Below, piece after piece: positions 34,124-44,896 of a DNA stretch of 64,000 nt. Where the stretch lies: positions 248,001 through 312,000 of the forward strand of contig DEWY01000015.1 of NCBI GenBank assembly GCA_002363865.1, given 5' to 3'. Position 1 is the stretch's first letter. Each line of letters starts with the position of its first letter. The notes under the pieces are model-generated. The model made no database searches, had not been told where the DNA came from, and worked only from the letters and a program-made list of their open reading frames with translations. The DNA is from Caulobacteraceae bacterium UBA3198. GTDB taxonomy: Bacteria; Pseudomonadota; Alphaproteobacteria; Caulobacterales; Caulobacteraceae. The translations under genes were made by a program, and so were the position numbers.

Positions 34124-35159
34124 CAGCCGACCCGCCTGTGAGCGGCCCAGGCGCGGGCGACTTCCCGGGCGCCCTCATGGACGATGCGATCGATGACCTC
34201 GCCGATGAAGGCCTCGGTTAGCATAGCCCGGGCCTCGGCCTCGGGGATTCCCCGCTGCTGGGCGTAGAACAGCGCGTCCTCATCGAGCGCGCCGACGGTG
34301 TTTCCGTGGGCGCAGGCCACGTCATCGGCGAAGATCAGCAGTTCCGGCTTGGCATTGACCTCGGCCCGGTCCGACAGCAGCAGGGCATGATGCCCCATCC
34401 GCGCGTCGGTGCGATCAGCCCCGGGGCTGACGGTGATCCGGCCCTGGAAGACGCCGCGGCCCTGGTCGGCCACAACGCCCTTGACCAGTTGGTCGGTGGT
34501 TCCGTCAGTTCCGGCGTGATTGACCGCCGTGGTCAGGTCCGCATGCCGGCGATCGGCCACCAGATAGGCGCCGTCCATCCGAACGGCGGCCGACTGACCT
34601 GGATGCTCGACTCGGGTCTCCAGGCGCTGACGCCGCGCCCCATCGGTCAGCACCGTCTGGGCGAAGTCTGCCCCGGGCGCCAAGCTCACACTCGCGGTGC
34701 TGACGCTGACCCCCTCGGCGTGGTCGCCAGCCAGGACAATGCGCTCAAGGCGCGCGCCCGTCTCCAGGCGGACGCCTAAGGCCGCGTCGGCCAGATAGTC
34801 CGGCGCGAGGCCCTCGTAGGACTCAAGCAGCGTCAGCTGCGCCCCGGGCGCCAGGCTGACGGCCAGCTTGACCCCATGCCCGGTGGCGGCGGTAGCGGAG
34901 ACAAAGCGGAGGCGAACCACCCTCGCCTCGCCCTCGGCCAGGGTGAGCAGGCCAGCGTCCCCACGGACCCGGCCGTTGACGACGAGCAACTCGGCCTCGC
35001 CTTCATCGCCGAACGGGCCGGGCGATATCTCGGCCGTCACTTCAGGCGAAGGGGCCGGCAGTTCGCGGATCAGGCCGCGCAGGTCGGTCCAGCGCCAGTC
35101 TTCATCCCGGCGGCTGGGCAGTTGCGAGAGGTCGCGCGCCTCAAGGGCCAGTGAGAGGG

Positions 35160-35163
<4 letters not shown>
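34123..35163 (-). CDS. sufD: Fe-S cluster assembly scaffold protein SufD
   Basis: Beta-helical partner of SufB in the SufBC2D scaffold (346 aa). Family features: RRDEDWRWTDLRGL near the N-terminus and the C-terminal core KPELLIFADDVACAHGNTVG, followed by FYAQQRGIPEAEARAML. The conserved His of the cluster site is the H in CAHG. Overlaps sufC by 4 bp and sufS by 1 bp. Confidence 0.95.
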
Positions 35164-35905
<742 letters not shown>

Positions 35906-35906
<1 letters not shown>

Positions 35907-36303
35907 CAGCGGGTCTCGTCAGCCAGGAATTGCGCCATGATCAGCACCGTGTCCTCGACGCTCTCGGCGAACTGCTGCTTGCGCGGCGCAGCCGAGGTGG
36001 TGGCGTTGCGTTTGTCTGAGGCCGTCACACTCACCTGGCCGTCCTCGAAATAGGCGGCGATCCGGTAGTCGGCGTGATCGAGGGTCACCGTATAGCGACG
36101 ACGCTCGAGACCGACGCCGCGGCTGGCCAGAAAGTCGCTGTCCTTGGCCAGGATCGCTTCCAGGCCCTCGGCGCGCGCCAGGTCTTCGGCCTGACGCTGC
36201 TGCTCAGCCGCTTCCCGGGCCTGGCGCTCGGCCTCCCGGCGGGCGTGTTCGGCTTCAAAGGCGGCTTTCAGGTTCATAGACAAGGTCCGAGTTTGATCTT
36301 GGG

Positions 36304-36307
<4 letters not shown>
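35906..36307 (-). CDS. small suf-operon protein of unknown function
   Basis: A 133-aa protein between sufB and sufC. The N-terminal half is a charged, probably coiled-coil helix (AFEAEHARREAERQAREAAE). The second half carries a small beta domain (RRYTVTLDHADYRIAAYFED) and a C-terminal helix (VEDTVLIMAQFLADETR). I do not recognise the family. Its ATG overlaps the sufB stop by 4 bp and its stop overlaps sufC, so it is made with the scaffold proteins and may act in cluster assembly. A start at the Met ten codons later (36275-36277) is also possible. Confidence 0.75.
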
Positions 36308-37773
<1,466 letters not shown>

Positions 37774-37783
37774 TGTTCTTCCT

Positions 37784-38926
37784 TCAGGCCGCAGGCGCGC
37801 GACGGCGCGCGGCGTGGCGGTCGTAGGCCGTGATCCAGGCTTCGACCATGTGTTTCCAGTCATGCGCCCCGGTGGACCAGCCGCCGGAGACGCGGATTGC
37901 CGCGCCGGCCAGTTGATCCAGGCCCATGGCCATGAGGACGTGGCTCGCCTTCACCTTGCCCGAGGAACAGGCCGAACCGGCGCTGACCATGATCCCGGCG
38001 AGGTCCAGGGTCATGACCTGGAGCTCGGCCGGAAACCCCGGGGCGGCGACGCATAGGGTGTTGGGCAGGCGCGGCGCCTGTCCGCCAACAGAGACAGCCC
38101 CAGCCGCGACGAGGGCCGCCTCGGCGGCGTCGCGCCACTCAGCCTGGGCGGCCGCGGCCTCAAGATCCCGCAAGGCGGCTTCCGCGGCGGCGCCGAAGCC
38201 CGCCAAGCCGGCCACATTCTCCGTGCCCGCACGGCGACCGCGCTCCTGCCCGCCGCCATGCAGGCGACGGACCAGCTTGGCCCTAGGGCCGAAGGTCAGG
38301 GCGCCGGCGCCGCCGGGCCCGCCCAGCTTGTGGCTGGACAGAGCCAGGGTGTCGGCGCCCAGGGCGCGACTGTCGATGGCGACGCGGCCGACCGCCTGCA
38401 CGGCGTCCACATGCAGCCAGCCGCCGGCCTCGCGCACCAGCACAGCGGCTTCCGCCACGGGCTGGATCACGCCGGTCTCATTATTGGCGAGCATCAGGGC
38501 GACAAACGGCGGGCCCTCGGCCGCATCCCAGGTCGCCAAGCGCGAGGCCAGGGCGTCGAGGTCGAGGCGGCCGTCCGCCCGCACAGGCAAAAGCTCAACC
38601 GCCGCGCCGGAGGCCTTGGCGGTTTCCAGGACGGCGTCATGTTCGATGGCGCTGATCAGCAGCCGCCGGGCCCCGCCAGCCACGGCGCTGTCTATGGCCA
38701 GCGCATTGGCCTCGGTGCCGCCGGAGGTGAAGACCACCGTGGAGGCCGGCGCGCCGATCAGGGCGGCCACCTGGCTGCGCGCCTGCTCCACCCGGGCCCG
38801 CGCCGCGCGGCCCGCCGCGTGAACCGATGAGGGGTTGCCGCCAGCCATCAGGGCTGCAGTCGCCGCCTCCAAGGCCTCGGGCCGGATCGGCGAGGTGGCG
38901 TTATGGTCGAGATAGACGGACTTCAT
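37784..38926 (-). CDS. cysteine desulfurase, IscS/NifS type
   Basis: Group I PLP-dependent cysteine desulfurase (380 aa). PLP Lys in ALSSHKLGGPGGAGAL, the GTEANALAIDSAV segment, RRAGTENVAGLAGFG, and the catalytic Cys in the longer loop SAGSACSSGKVKASHVL. It starts MKSVYLDHNATSPIRPEAL. The operon thus encodes two desulfurases, this one and SufS. Its start overlaps the iscR stop by 4 bp. The longer open frame upstream lies inside iscR and is a shadow. Confidence 0.94.
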   Translation of the reverse strand: MKSVYLDHNATSPIRPEALEAATAALMAGGNPSSVHAAGRAARARVEQARSQVAALIGAPASTVVFTSGGTEANALAIDSAVAGGARRLLISAIEHDAVLETAKASGAAVELLPVRADGRLDLDALASRLATWDAAEGPPFVALMLANNETGVIQPVAEAAVLVREAGGWLHVDAVQAVGRVAIDSRALGADTLALSSHKLGGPGGAGALTFGPRAKLVRRLHGGGQERGRRAGTENVAGLAGFGAAAEAALRDLEAAAAQAEWRDAAEAALVAAGAVSVGGQAPRLPNTLCVAAPGFPAELQVMTLDLAGIMVSAGSACSSGKVKASHVLMAMGLDQLAGAAIRVSGGWSTGAHDWKHMVEAWITAYDRHAARRRAPAA

Positions 38927-39360
38927 GCCGCCACTGTCCCTCGGTCCGCCAGCCGGCCATGGACCACGTCCGCCAGGGAGACCGACTCCAGATAGGTATG
39001 GATCTGACGGCCCATCTCTTCCCAGAGATCGTGGGTCAGACACTTCTCGCCGCTGAGCATGCAGCCCTTGCGGGCATCCTTGGTGCAGCGGGTGGCCCGC
39101 AGGGGTTCGTCCACCGCCAGCACGATCTCGGCGATATTGGTTTCGCTGGCCAGCCGGGCCAGGCGGTAGCCGCCGCCCGGCCCCCGGGCGCTGACCACCA
39201 GACCCTGGCGGCGCAGGCGGGCGAACAGCTGCTCCAGATAGGACAGCGAAATCTCCTGACGCTGGGCGATCTCGGCCAGGGCGACGGCCTTGTCGCCCTC
39301 CCGCCGGGCCAGGTCGGCCATGGCCATGACCGCGTATCGTCCCTTGGTGCTCAAGCGCAT
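38923..39360 (-). CDS. iscR: Rrf2 family transcriptional regulator, IscR type
   Basis: Winged-helix repressor (145 aa) that senses Fe-S status and controls the iscR-suf operon. It starts MRLSTKGRYAVMAMADLAR. The recognition helix is in ISLSYLEQLFARLRRQGLV, and the wing in GPGGGYRLAR. Three cluster-ligand Cys are in RCTKDARKGCMLSGEKCLTH, with spacing 7 and 6 residues, wider than in E. coli IscR (5 and 5). First gene of the operon; it probably regulates its own promoter. Confidence 0.94.
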   Translation of the reverse strand: MRLSTKGRYAVMAMADLARREGDKAVALAEIAQRQEISLSYLEQLFARLRRQGLVVSARGPGGGYRLARLASETNIAEIVLAVDEPLRATRCTKDARKGCMLSGEKCLTHDLWEEMGRQIHTYLESVSLADVVHGRLADRGTVAA

Positions 39361-39461
39361 GGGGTCAGGCCCGCCTTGCAGTTTTCCCGCGCATCAGATC
39401 GAGCCTGTGCTACAAGCCGCGGCTTCGCAGGGCTCAATTTTCCGACTGAACGCATGGATGC

Positions 39462-39494
39462 GATCTAGGAAGACCAAGCCCTGTAGTCAAGTAT
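39462..39494 (-). promoter_or_regulatory. promoter of the iscR-suf operon with IscR-like half site
   Basis: On the minus strand TTGACT (39485-39490), a 17-nt spacer and TAGATC (39462-39467), about 100 bp before iscR. The -35 is embedded in ATACTTGACTA (39484-39494), which fits the left half of the E. coli type 1 IscR site; the right half is poorly conserved. Autoregulation by IscR would explain this. Confidence 0.55.
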
Positions 39495-39515
39495 TCGGCG
39501 GCACGAGAGGATGGC

Positions 39516-40166
39516 ATGCCAGAAGTGGTTCTGACGGGCGCAGCCGGGCGGATTGAGGGGCGATACGCCCAGGGCAAGACGGAGAACGCGCCTGTGGCGC
39601 TGATCCTCCATCCCCACCCCAAGGCCGGCGGCCAGATGAACAATCCGGTGGCCGTCCAGCTCTATCACCTGTTCATGAAGCGGGGCTTCTCGGTCCTGCG
39701 CTTCAACTTCCGTGGCGTCGGCCGCAGCCAGGGCGAGTTCGACTCCGGCATCGGCGAACTGGCCGACGCGGCCACGGCGCTCGACTGGCTGCAGTCCACC
39801 AACCCGGCCGCCTCGCAATGCTGGGTCGCCGGCTACGACTTCGGCGCCTGGGTCGGGATGCAGCTTCTGATGCGCCGGCCGGAGACCGACGGCTTCATTT
39901 CGGTGTCGCCGCCCACCAACATGTACGACTTCAGCTTCCTGGCCCCCTGCCCGGCCTCAGGCCTGATCCTGCAGGGTTCGGCCGACACGGTGACCCCGCC
40001 GGTGGAGGTGGAGCGCGTCGTCTCCAAGCTGCGCACCCAGAAGGGCATCGTCATCGACTATGACCTGGTCGATCAGGCCAACCACTTCTGGACCGAACGC
40101 CTGGTCGAGGTGGAGACCCGGGTCGGCGCCTATCTCGACAAGCGCATGGCCGCCTCCGAGGCCTAA
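39516..40166 (+). CDS. alpha/beta hydrolase family protein
   Basis: Cytosolic alpha/beta hydrolase (216 aa) of a short family widespread in Alphaproteobacteria. It shows LILHPHPKAGGQMNNPVAVQ, LRFNFRGVGRSQGEFDSG, the nucleophile elbow WVAGYDFGAWVGMQLLMRR, a C-terminal Asp region ILQGSADTVTPPVEVERV and the catalytic His in DQANHFWTERL. The elbow carries Asp where relatives usually have Ser (GYSFGAW), which may change or remove esterase activity. Divergent from iscR; start ATG with GAGGATGGC. Confidence 0.88.
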   Translation: MPEVVLTGAAGRIEGRYAQGKTENAPVALILHPHPKAGGQMNNPVAVQLYHLFMKRGFSVLRFNFRGVGRSQGEFDSGIGELADAATALDWLQSTNPAASQCWVAGYDFGAWVGMQLLMRRPETDGFISVSPPTNMYDFSFLAPCPASGLILQGSADTVTPPVEVERVVSKLRTQKGIVIDYDLVDQANHFWTERLVEVETRVGAYLDKRMAASEA

Positions 40167-40180
40167 GGCCTCCGCGCGCC

Positions 40181-41497
40181 TCAATCGGTCGAGGCGCCGG
40201 CCGTCCTATCCAGATAGTCCAGGGCCGTGAGGACCTGAGCCCGCACGCCCACCTCCAGGGCCGCCTCGTCGATGGTGAAGAAGGGCGAGTGGTTGGTGCC
40301 CGGCGGGAAGCCGACCCCCAGCCGGTAGAACAGGCCCGGCACCACGGCCTGGAATTCCGCAAAATCCTCCGCCCCGGTGATCTTGCCCGTGTCGGGATCC
40401 ACCGGACCGGACGCGGCCGCCGCCAGGGTCGGCGCCATCAGTCGCGCCAGTTCCGCGTCATTGCTGACCACCGGCGTGGCCCCGCCCATGGTCAGTTTTC
40501 CCTCCGCCCCATAGCGCGCCACGATGCTATCCACGGCGGCCTGCATCTGGGCGATGGTGGCGGTGCGCATCTCCGGATCGAAGGTGCGCAGGGTCCCGCC
40601 CATCATCATGTCCTCGGGAATGATGTTGTGGCGCACGCCGCTCTGGATGACGGCCACGGTGATTACGGTCGGCGAGCGGGCGACATCGAGCCTGCGCGAG
40701 GCGATCTGGTTGAAGGCCTGGACGATCTCGGCGCTGAGGGAGGCCAGGTCGATCCCGTCCCAGGGCCTCGCCCCATGGGTTTGCTTGCCCTTGATGCGGA
40801 TCTCGTAGGAGTCGGCCGCGGCCATCATCGGCCCGCTGCGATAGGCGATTGCGCCGACTTCACCGGGGCTCACATGAAGGCCAAACACCGCCCCCGGCCG
40901 CGGATTGGCCAGGGCGCCTTCGGCCACCATCAGGGATGCGCCGCCGGTTTCGCCCGGGGGCGGCCCCTCTTCGGCCGGTTGGAAGATCAGCGCCACGGTT
41001 CCGGCGATGTCCGCCTTCATGCCCGCCAGCACCTCGGCCGCGCCCATCAGGATCGCCACATGGGCGTCGTGCCCGCAGGCGTGCATCACCGGCGTCGGCT
41101 GGCCGTTGTATTCGCCGATGACCTTGGACGCGAAGGGGAGGCCCGTCTTCTCCGCCACGGGCAAGGCGTCCATGTCGGCGCGCAGGGCGACCACGCCCCC
41201 GGGCTTGCCGCCCTTCAGGGTCGCCACCACGCCAGTGTGCGCCACCCCGGTCTTCACCTCATAGCCCAGGGCGCGGAGGTGGTCGGCCACCAGGGCCGAG
41301 GTGCGGAACTCCCGGTTGCCCAGCTCGGGATGCTGGTGAATGTCGCGCCGCCAGGCGACGACCTTGGGCTGCAGCGCCTCAGCCGCGGCGAACACGGCAT
41401 CCTTGTGCGCGCTCTCCTGCGACAGGGCCGGACCGCCCCAGGTGATGACGGCCATGGCGGCGCCCATCAGGACAGCCTTGCGGAAGGACGGGCTCAT
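40181..41497 (-). CDS. M20 family amidohydrolase, exported
   Basis: Zinc-dependent amidohydrolase of the M20D type (438 aa). An N-terminal signal peptide (FRKAVLMGAAMAVITWGG, cleavage near ALS-QE) sends it to the periplasm. Metal-binding segments: RRDIHQHPELGNREFRTS, HACGHDAHVAILMGAAEVL, FQPAEEGPPPGETGG and the late GTNHSPFFTIDEAAL. Likely hydrolyses N-acyl amino acids or peptides. Convergent with the hydrolase gene; its ATG lies 1 bp after the anmK stop. Confidence 0.92.
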   Translation of the reverse strand: MSPSFRKAVLMGAAMAVITWGGPALSQESAHKDAVFAAAEALQPKVVAWRRDIHQHPELGNREFRTSALVADHLRALGYEVKTGVAHTGVVATLKGGKPGGVVALRADMDALPVAEKTGLPFASKVIGEYNGQPTPVMHACGHDAHVAILMGAAEVLAGMKADIAGTVALIFQPAEEGPPPGETGGASLMVAEGALANPRPGAVFGLHVSPGEVGAIAYRSGPMMAAADSYEIRIKGKQTHGARPWDGIDLASLSAEIVQAFNQIASRRLDVARSPTVITVAVIQSGVRHNIIPEDMMMGGTLRTFDPEMRTATIAQMQAAVDSIVARYGAEGKLTMGGATPVVSNDAELARLMAPTLAAAASGPVDPDTGKITGAEDFAEFQAVVPGLFYRLGVGFPPGTNHSPFFTIDEAALEVGVRAQVLTALDYLDRTAGASTD

Positions 41498-41498
41498 C

Positions 41499-42626
41499 TC
41501 AGCGCTCCTGGTGCGGGACGGCAGGTCGGACGATTCGGCCGCCCTTCATGGGGCTCGGCGCCCCGGTGGTCTTTGGAAACGAGATTGGCAGATCCCGCGC
41601 CGTGCGGGCCGCCAGATAGGCGAAGGCTTCAGCCTCGATGGAATCGCCGCGCCAGTCGACATCCTCGGCGGTCAGCACCTGAGCCTTCAGGCGTTCGCGC
41701 AGGGCCTTCATGATCTCGGGATTGTGGCGCCCCCCGCCACAGACAATGACGGTCGCCGGACTGGTCTCCAGCTTCTGGAAGCCCAGCTTCACCGCTTCGG
41801 CTGTGAACGCCACCAGGGTCGCGGCGGCGTCCTCCAGCTTCAGCTCCTCCAGGGGCTCCAGCGAAAAGTCGTAGCGGTCCAGGGACTTGGGCGGGGCGGC
41901 GTCAAAATAGGGATGGGCCAGCAGGGCCCGCAGCAGGCCTTCGTCCACCAGGCCGACGCTGGCGTAGTTGCCCTTGTCGTCAAACCGGCCGGCCCCGCGG
42001 GCCTGCACCAGCAGGTCGATCATCCCGTTGCCCGGCCCAGTGTCGAAGGCCACCAGTTCGCCGACCCCCGGCCAGAGGGTGACATTGGCCACGCCGCCCA
42101 CATTCAGCACCGCCAGCGGCGGGCTCATGTCGGAGGCCCGCGCCCGGGCCAGGTGGTAGATCGGCGCCAGAGGGGCCCCCTCCCCGCCGGCGGCCACATC
42201 GGCCGAGCGGAAGTCGAAGGCCACCGGCACGCCGGTCTGGTCGGCCAACCAGGCGGCGTCGCCCAGTTGCACCGTCCGGCCCACCTGCCCGTCGCGCGGC
42301 CGCTCATGCAGCACGGTCTGGCCGTGCATGCCGATCAGGTCGATATCGGACCAGGCGAGATCATTGTCAGCCAGGAAGGCGTCGGCCGCCTCGAAGTGCT
42401 CGCGGGCGATCGCGGCGGCGGCCTCGGCGAACACTCCCGGCTCGGGTGAGTTTCTCTCCCAGCCCCGGGCGGCCTCGGTAGCGGCCAGCACCAGCTTACG
42501 AACCGGCTCGCTGAGCTTGCGCTCGCCGGCCGGCCCGAACGCCTCGATGGTCTCGCCGTCGGTCTCCAGCACCGCCATGTCGACAGCGTCGAGGGAGGTG
42601 CCGGTCATGAATCCCAATACGCGCAT
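41499..42626 (-). CDS. anmK: anhydro-N-acetylmuramic acid kinase
   Basis: Recycles cell-wall anhydro-MurNAc by cleavage and phosphorylation to MurNAc-6-P (375 aa). Family features: MRVLGFMTGTSLDAVDMAVL, IGMHGQTVLHERP, VLNVGGVANVTLWP, FDTGPGNGMIDLLV and VIVCGGGRHNPEIMKAL. I start at ATG 42624-42626; the open frame upstream is unlike the family and crosses the divergent region. Divergent from tyrS. Confidence 0.95.
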   Translation of the reverse strand: MRVLGFMTGTSLDAVDMAVLETDGETIEAFGPAGERKLSEPVRKLVLAATEAARGWERNSPEPGVFAEAAAAIAREHFEAADAFLADNDLAWSDIDLIGMHGQTVLHERPRDGQVGRTVQLGDAAWLADQTGVPVAFDFRSADVAAGGEGAPLAPIYHLARARASDMSPPLAVLNVGGVANVTLWPGVGELVAFDTGPGNGMIDLLVQARGAGRFDDKGNYASVGLVDEGLLRALLAHPYFDAAPPKSLDRYDFSLEPLEELKLEDAAATLVAFTAEAVKLGFQKLETSPATVIVCGGGRHNPEIMKALRERLKAQVLTAEDVDWRGDSIEAEAFAYLAARTARDLPISFPKTTGAPSPMKGGRIVRPAVPHQER

Positions 42627-42667
42627 CCGCCTTGACTGCCATGGCTGACGCCCGCTAGCTAGCCGCC

Positions 42668-42715
42668 ATGATCGACCGCCGCACCAGCACCGGCCTGTAT
42701 TACCGCGCCCCTTAA
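42668..42715 (+). promoter_or_regulatory. possible Tyr-rich leader peptide upstream of tyrS
   Basis: A 15-codon ORF reading MIDRRTSTGLYYRAP and stop, with consecutive Tyr codons TAT-TAC, 102 bp before the tyrS start. Right after the Tyr codons, CCGCGCC (42703-42709) can pair with GGCGCGG (42718-42724), and the latter can alternatively pair with CGCGCC (42758-42763). That is the layout of a ribosome-mediated attenuator. There is no good ribosome site and no T-tract, so this is speculative. Confidence 0.3.
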
Positions 42716-42817
42716 GCGGCGCGGATCGATCTCTTGCGCCCACCACCCCATGGTCGGCGCGCCCTTCGAACCTTTCGAACCCCAGCGTTTCCGGCCCCGC
42801 CCACCGGAGACCCACAG

Positions 42818-44143
42818 ATGACTCTCGAACTATCCGATCCCAGCGTGCTAGAGCCCGGGCCTTCCCACTCGAAGCCCGGCGCCATGACCAGCGATCCTGC
42901 GTTCAAATCCGAATTCCTGCGTCTGATGCAGACGCGCGGTTACATCCACCAGATCACCCATCCAGCCGAGCTGGACTCCGCCAGCATGGCTGGGCCGATC
43001 GTCGCCTACATCGGCTTCGACGCCACGGCGCCCAGCCTGCATGTGGGGCACCTGTTCTCGATCATGACCCTGCGCAGACTGCAGCAGAGCGGCCACAAGC
43101 CCATCGTCCTGATGGGCGGCGGCACCACGAAGGTGGGCGATCCGACCGACAAGGATCAGCAGCGCCCCCTGCTGACCGACGCCCAAATCCAGGGAAACAT
43201 CGACTCCATCAAAACCGTCTTTCAGCGGTTCCTGACATTCGGCGACGGCCCCACCGACGCGGTCATGGTCAACAATGCGGAGTGGCTGGAGAGCTTCGGA
43301 TACCTCCAGTTTTTGCGGGACTACGGCGTCCATTTCACCATCAACCGCATGCTGAGCTTCGACAGCGTCAAGACCCGGCTGGACCGCGAACAGCCGATGA
43401 CCTTCCTCGAGTTCAACTACATGCTCATGCAGTCGGTGGACTTCCTGGAGCTCGAACGCCGCTACGGCTGCGTTCTGCAGATGGGCGGGTCCGACCAATG
43501 GGGCAATATCGTCAACGGGGTCGAGCTGATCCGGCGCGTCGATCAGAAGCCGGCCTTCGGCCTGACCACCCCCCTGCTCTCCACGGCGTCCGGCCAGAAG
43601 ATGGGCAAGACGGTCGGCGGGGCCGTCTGGCTGAACGCCGACATGCGTAGTCCCTACGACTACTGGCAGTTCTGGCGGAACACCGAGGACGCCGATGTGG
43701 GCCGATTCATGCGGCTGTTTACCGACCTGCCCCTGGACGAGATCGTCCGGTTGGAAAGCCTGGAAGGCGCGCAGATCAACGAGGCCAAGAAGGTCCTGGC
43801 CAATGCCGCGACCACGCTTCTCCATGGGGAGGAAGCCGCCAAGGCCGCCGAGGCCGCTGCTGTCGCCGCCTTCGAACAGGGCCAGGTCTCCGGCGACCTG
43901 CCGACCTTCGAGATCCCGAAGGCGGATCTTGAGGCCGGCGTCGTTCTGGCCGCCCTCGCCGCCGATGCGGGTCTCGCCGCGTCACGGGGAGAAGCCCGCC
44001 GTCTCGCCCAAGGTGGCGGCCTGCGGGTCAATGATCAGGCCGAGACCGACGCCAATCGGACGCTGAATGCATCAGATCTCGTCGACGGGGTCGTAAAGCT
44101 GGCGGCGGGCAAGAAGAAGATCGTGCTGGTGCGGCCCGTCTGA
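42818..44143 (+). CDS. tyrS: tyrosyl-tRNA synthetase
   Basis: Class I aminoacyl-tRNA synthetase (441 aa from this start). HIGH motif as APSLHVGHLFSI, KMSKS as GQKMGKTVGG, tyrosine-binding GFDATAPSLH and FLELERRYGCVLQMGGSDQWG (shown in parts as YGCVLQMGGSDQWGN), and a C-terminal S4 RNA-binding domain (ASRGEARRLAQGGGLRVNDQ). The ATG at 42818 has GGAGA 9 nt upstream. The ATG at 42884 (MTSDPAFKSEFLRLMQ) matches the usual family N-terminus, so the first 22 residues may not be part of the protein. Confidence 0.94.
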   Translation: MTLELSDPSVLEPGPSHSKPGAMTSDPAFKSEFLRLMQTRGYIHQITHPAELDSASMAGPIVAYIGFDATAPSLHVGHLFSIMTLRRLQQSGHKPIVLMGGGTTKVGDPTDKDQQRPLLTDAQIQGNIDSIKTVFQRFLTFGDGPTDAVMVNNAEWLESFGYLQFLRDYGVHFTINRMLSFDSVKTRLDREQPMTFLEFNYMLMQSVDFLELERRYGCVLQMGGSDQWGNIVNGVELIRRVDQKPAFGLTTPLLSTASGQKMGKTVGGAVWLNADMRSPYDYWQFWRNTEDADVGRFMRLFTDLPLDEIVRLESLEGAQINEAKKVLANAATTLLHGEEAAKAAEAAAVAAFEQGQVSGDLPTFEIPKADLEAGVVLAALAADAGLAASRGEARRLAQGGGLRVNDQAETDANRTLNASDLVDGVVKLAAGKKKIVLVRPV

Positions 44144-44172
44144 GCACGCGGCCCAATATGGAGAGGTCAGCC

Positions 44173-44643
44173 ATGGCTGAGCTGGAGATCGGCGCCCCGG
44201 CGCCCGCCTTTGAACTTGAGGGGCCGGCCGGCCCCATCCGTCTGGCCGACTTTGCGGCCCAGACCCTGGTGCTCTATTTCTACCCCAAGGACGATACGTC
44301 CGGCTGCACGAAGGAGGCGATCGACTTCTCCGAGCAGATCGACGCGTTCGCCGCCGCAGGCGCCGTGGTCCTGGGCGTCTCCAAGGACTCCGTGGCCTCG
44401 CATGGCAAGTTCGCCGCCAAGCACGATCTGAAGGTTCAGCTAGGCTCTGACCCAAGCGGCGCGGTGGTCGAAGCCTTCGGCGTCTGGGTCGAGAAAAGTA
44501 TGTATGGCCGCAAGTATATGGGGATCGACCGCTCCACCTTCCTGGTGGATGGCGAGGGCAAGATCGCCGGGGTCTGGCGCAAGGTGAAGGTGCCAGGCCA
44601 CGCCGCCGCCGTGCTCAAGGCCGCCCAGGCCCTGAAGAGCTAA
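44173..44643 (+). CDS. bcp: peroxiredoxin, Bcp/PrxQ type
   Basis: Thiol peroxidase (156 aa) reducing peroxides in the cytosol. Peroxidatic Cys in FYPKDDTSGCTKEAIDF. The second Cys five residues later that PrxQ/Bcp proteins often carry is Ile here, so it may work as a 1-Cys enzyme. The late RSTFLVDGEGKIAGVWRKVK is typical. Start ATG 44173 with GAGAGG 8 nt before. 29 bp after tyrS, so possibly co-transcribed. Confidence 0.93.
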   Translation: MAELEIGAPAPAFELEGPAGPIRLADFAAQTLVLYFYPKDDTSGCTKEAIDFSEQIDAFAAAGAVVLGVSKDSVASHGKFAAKHDLKVQLGSDPSGAVVEAFGVWVEKSMYGRKYMGIDRSTFLVDGEGKIAGVWRKVKVPGHAAAVLKAAQALKS

Positions 44644-44657
44644 TCGGCAGACAATTG

Positions 44658-44692
44658 GTCCGCCTCGGGAACGCTCCTGGGGCGGACTGTGT
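44658..44692 (+). terminator. terminator hairpin after bcp
   Basis: GTCCGCCTCGGGA pairs with TCCTGGGGCGGAC (13 bp with two G-U pairs) around the loop ACGC, followed by TGTGTTGT. It starts 15 bp after the bcp stop. The U-tract is imperfect. The remaining roughly 200 bp up to the M23 gene contain only a 6-bp dyad (44771-44785). Confidence 0.75.
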
Positions 44693-44896
44693 TGTAGAAT
44701 TGTCGCGCCCCTGGGGAATGTCATTTGGACGCCCTGGGCTGTGTCTGATCCGTGTGGCGCTGCGATTCAGTCTCGTCTAACGAGATGCTGCGGGCGTGAG
44801 CGAAGCTGGGCTTTTGTTCCCTTGCGGCGCGAAGGGCCTTGCGCGCCCCATTCTTCTCATTGCATATCGTCGTCGCTGCTCCTGGTAACTGTAGCG

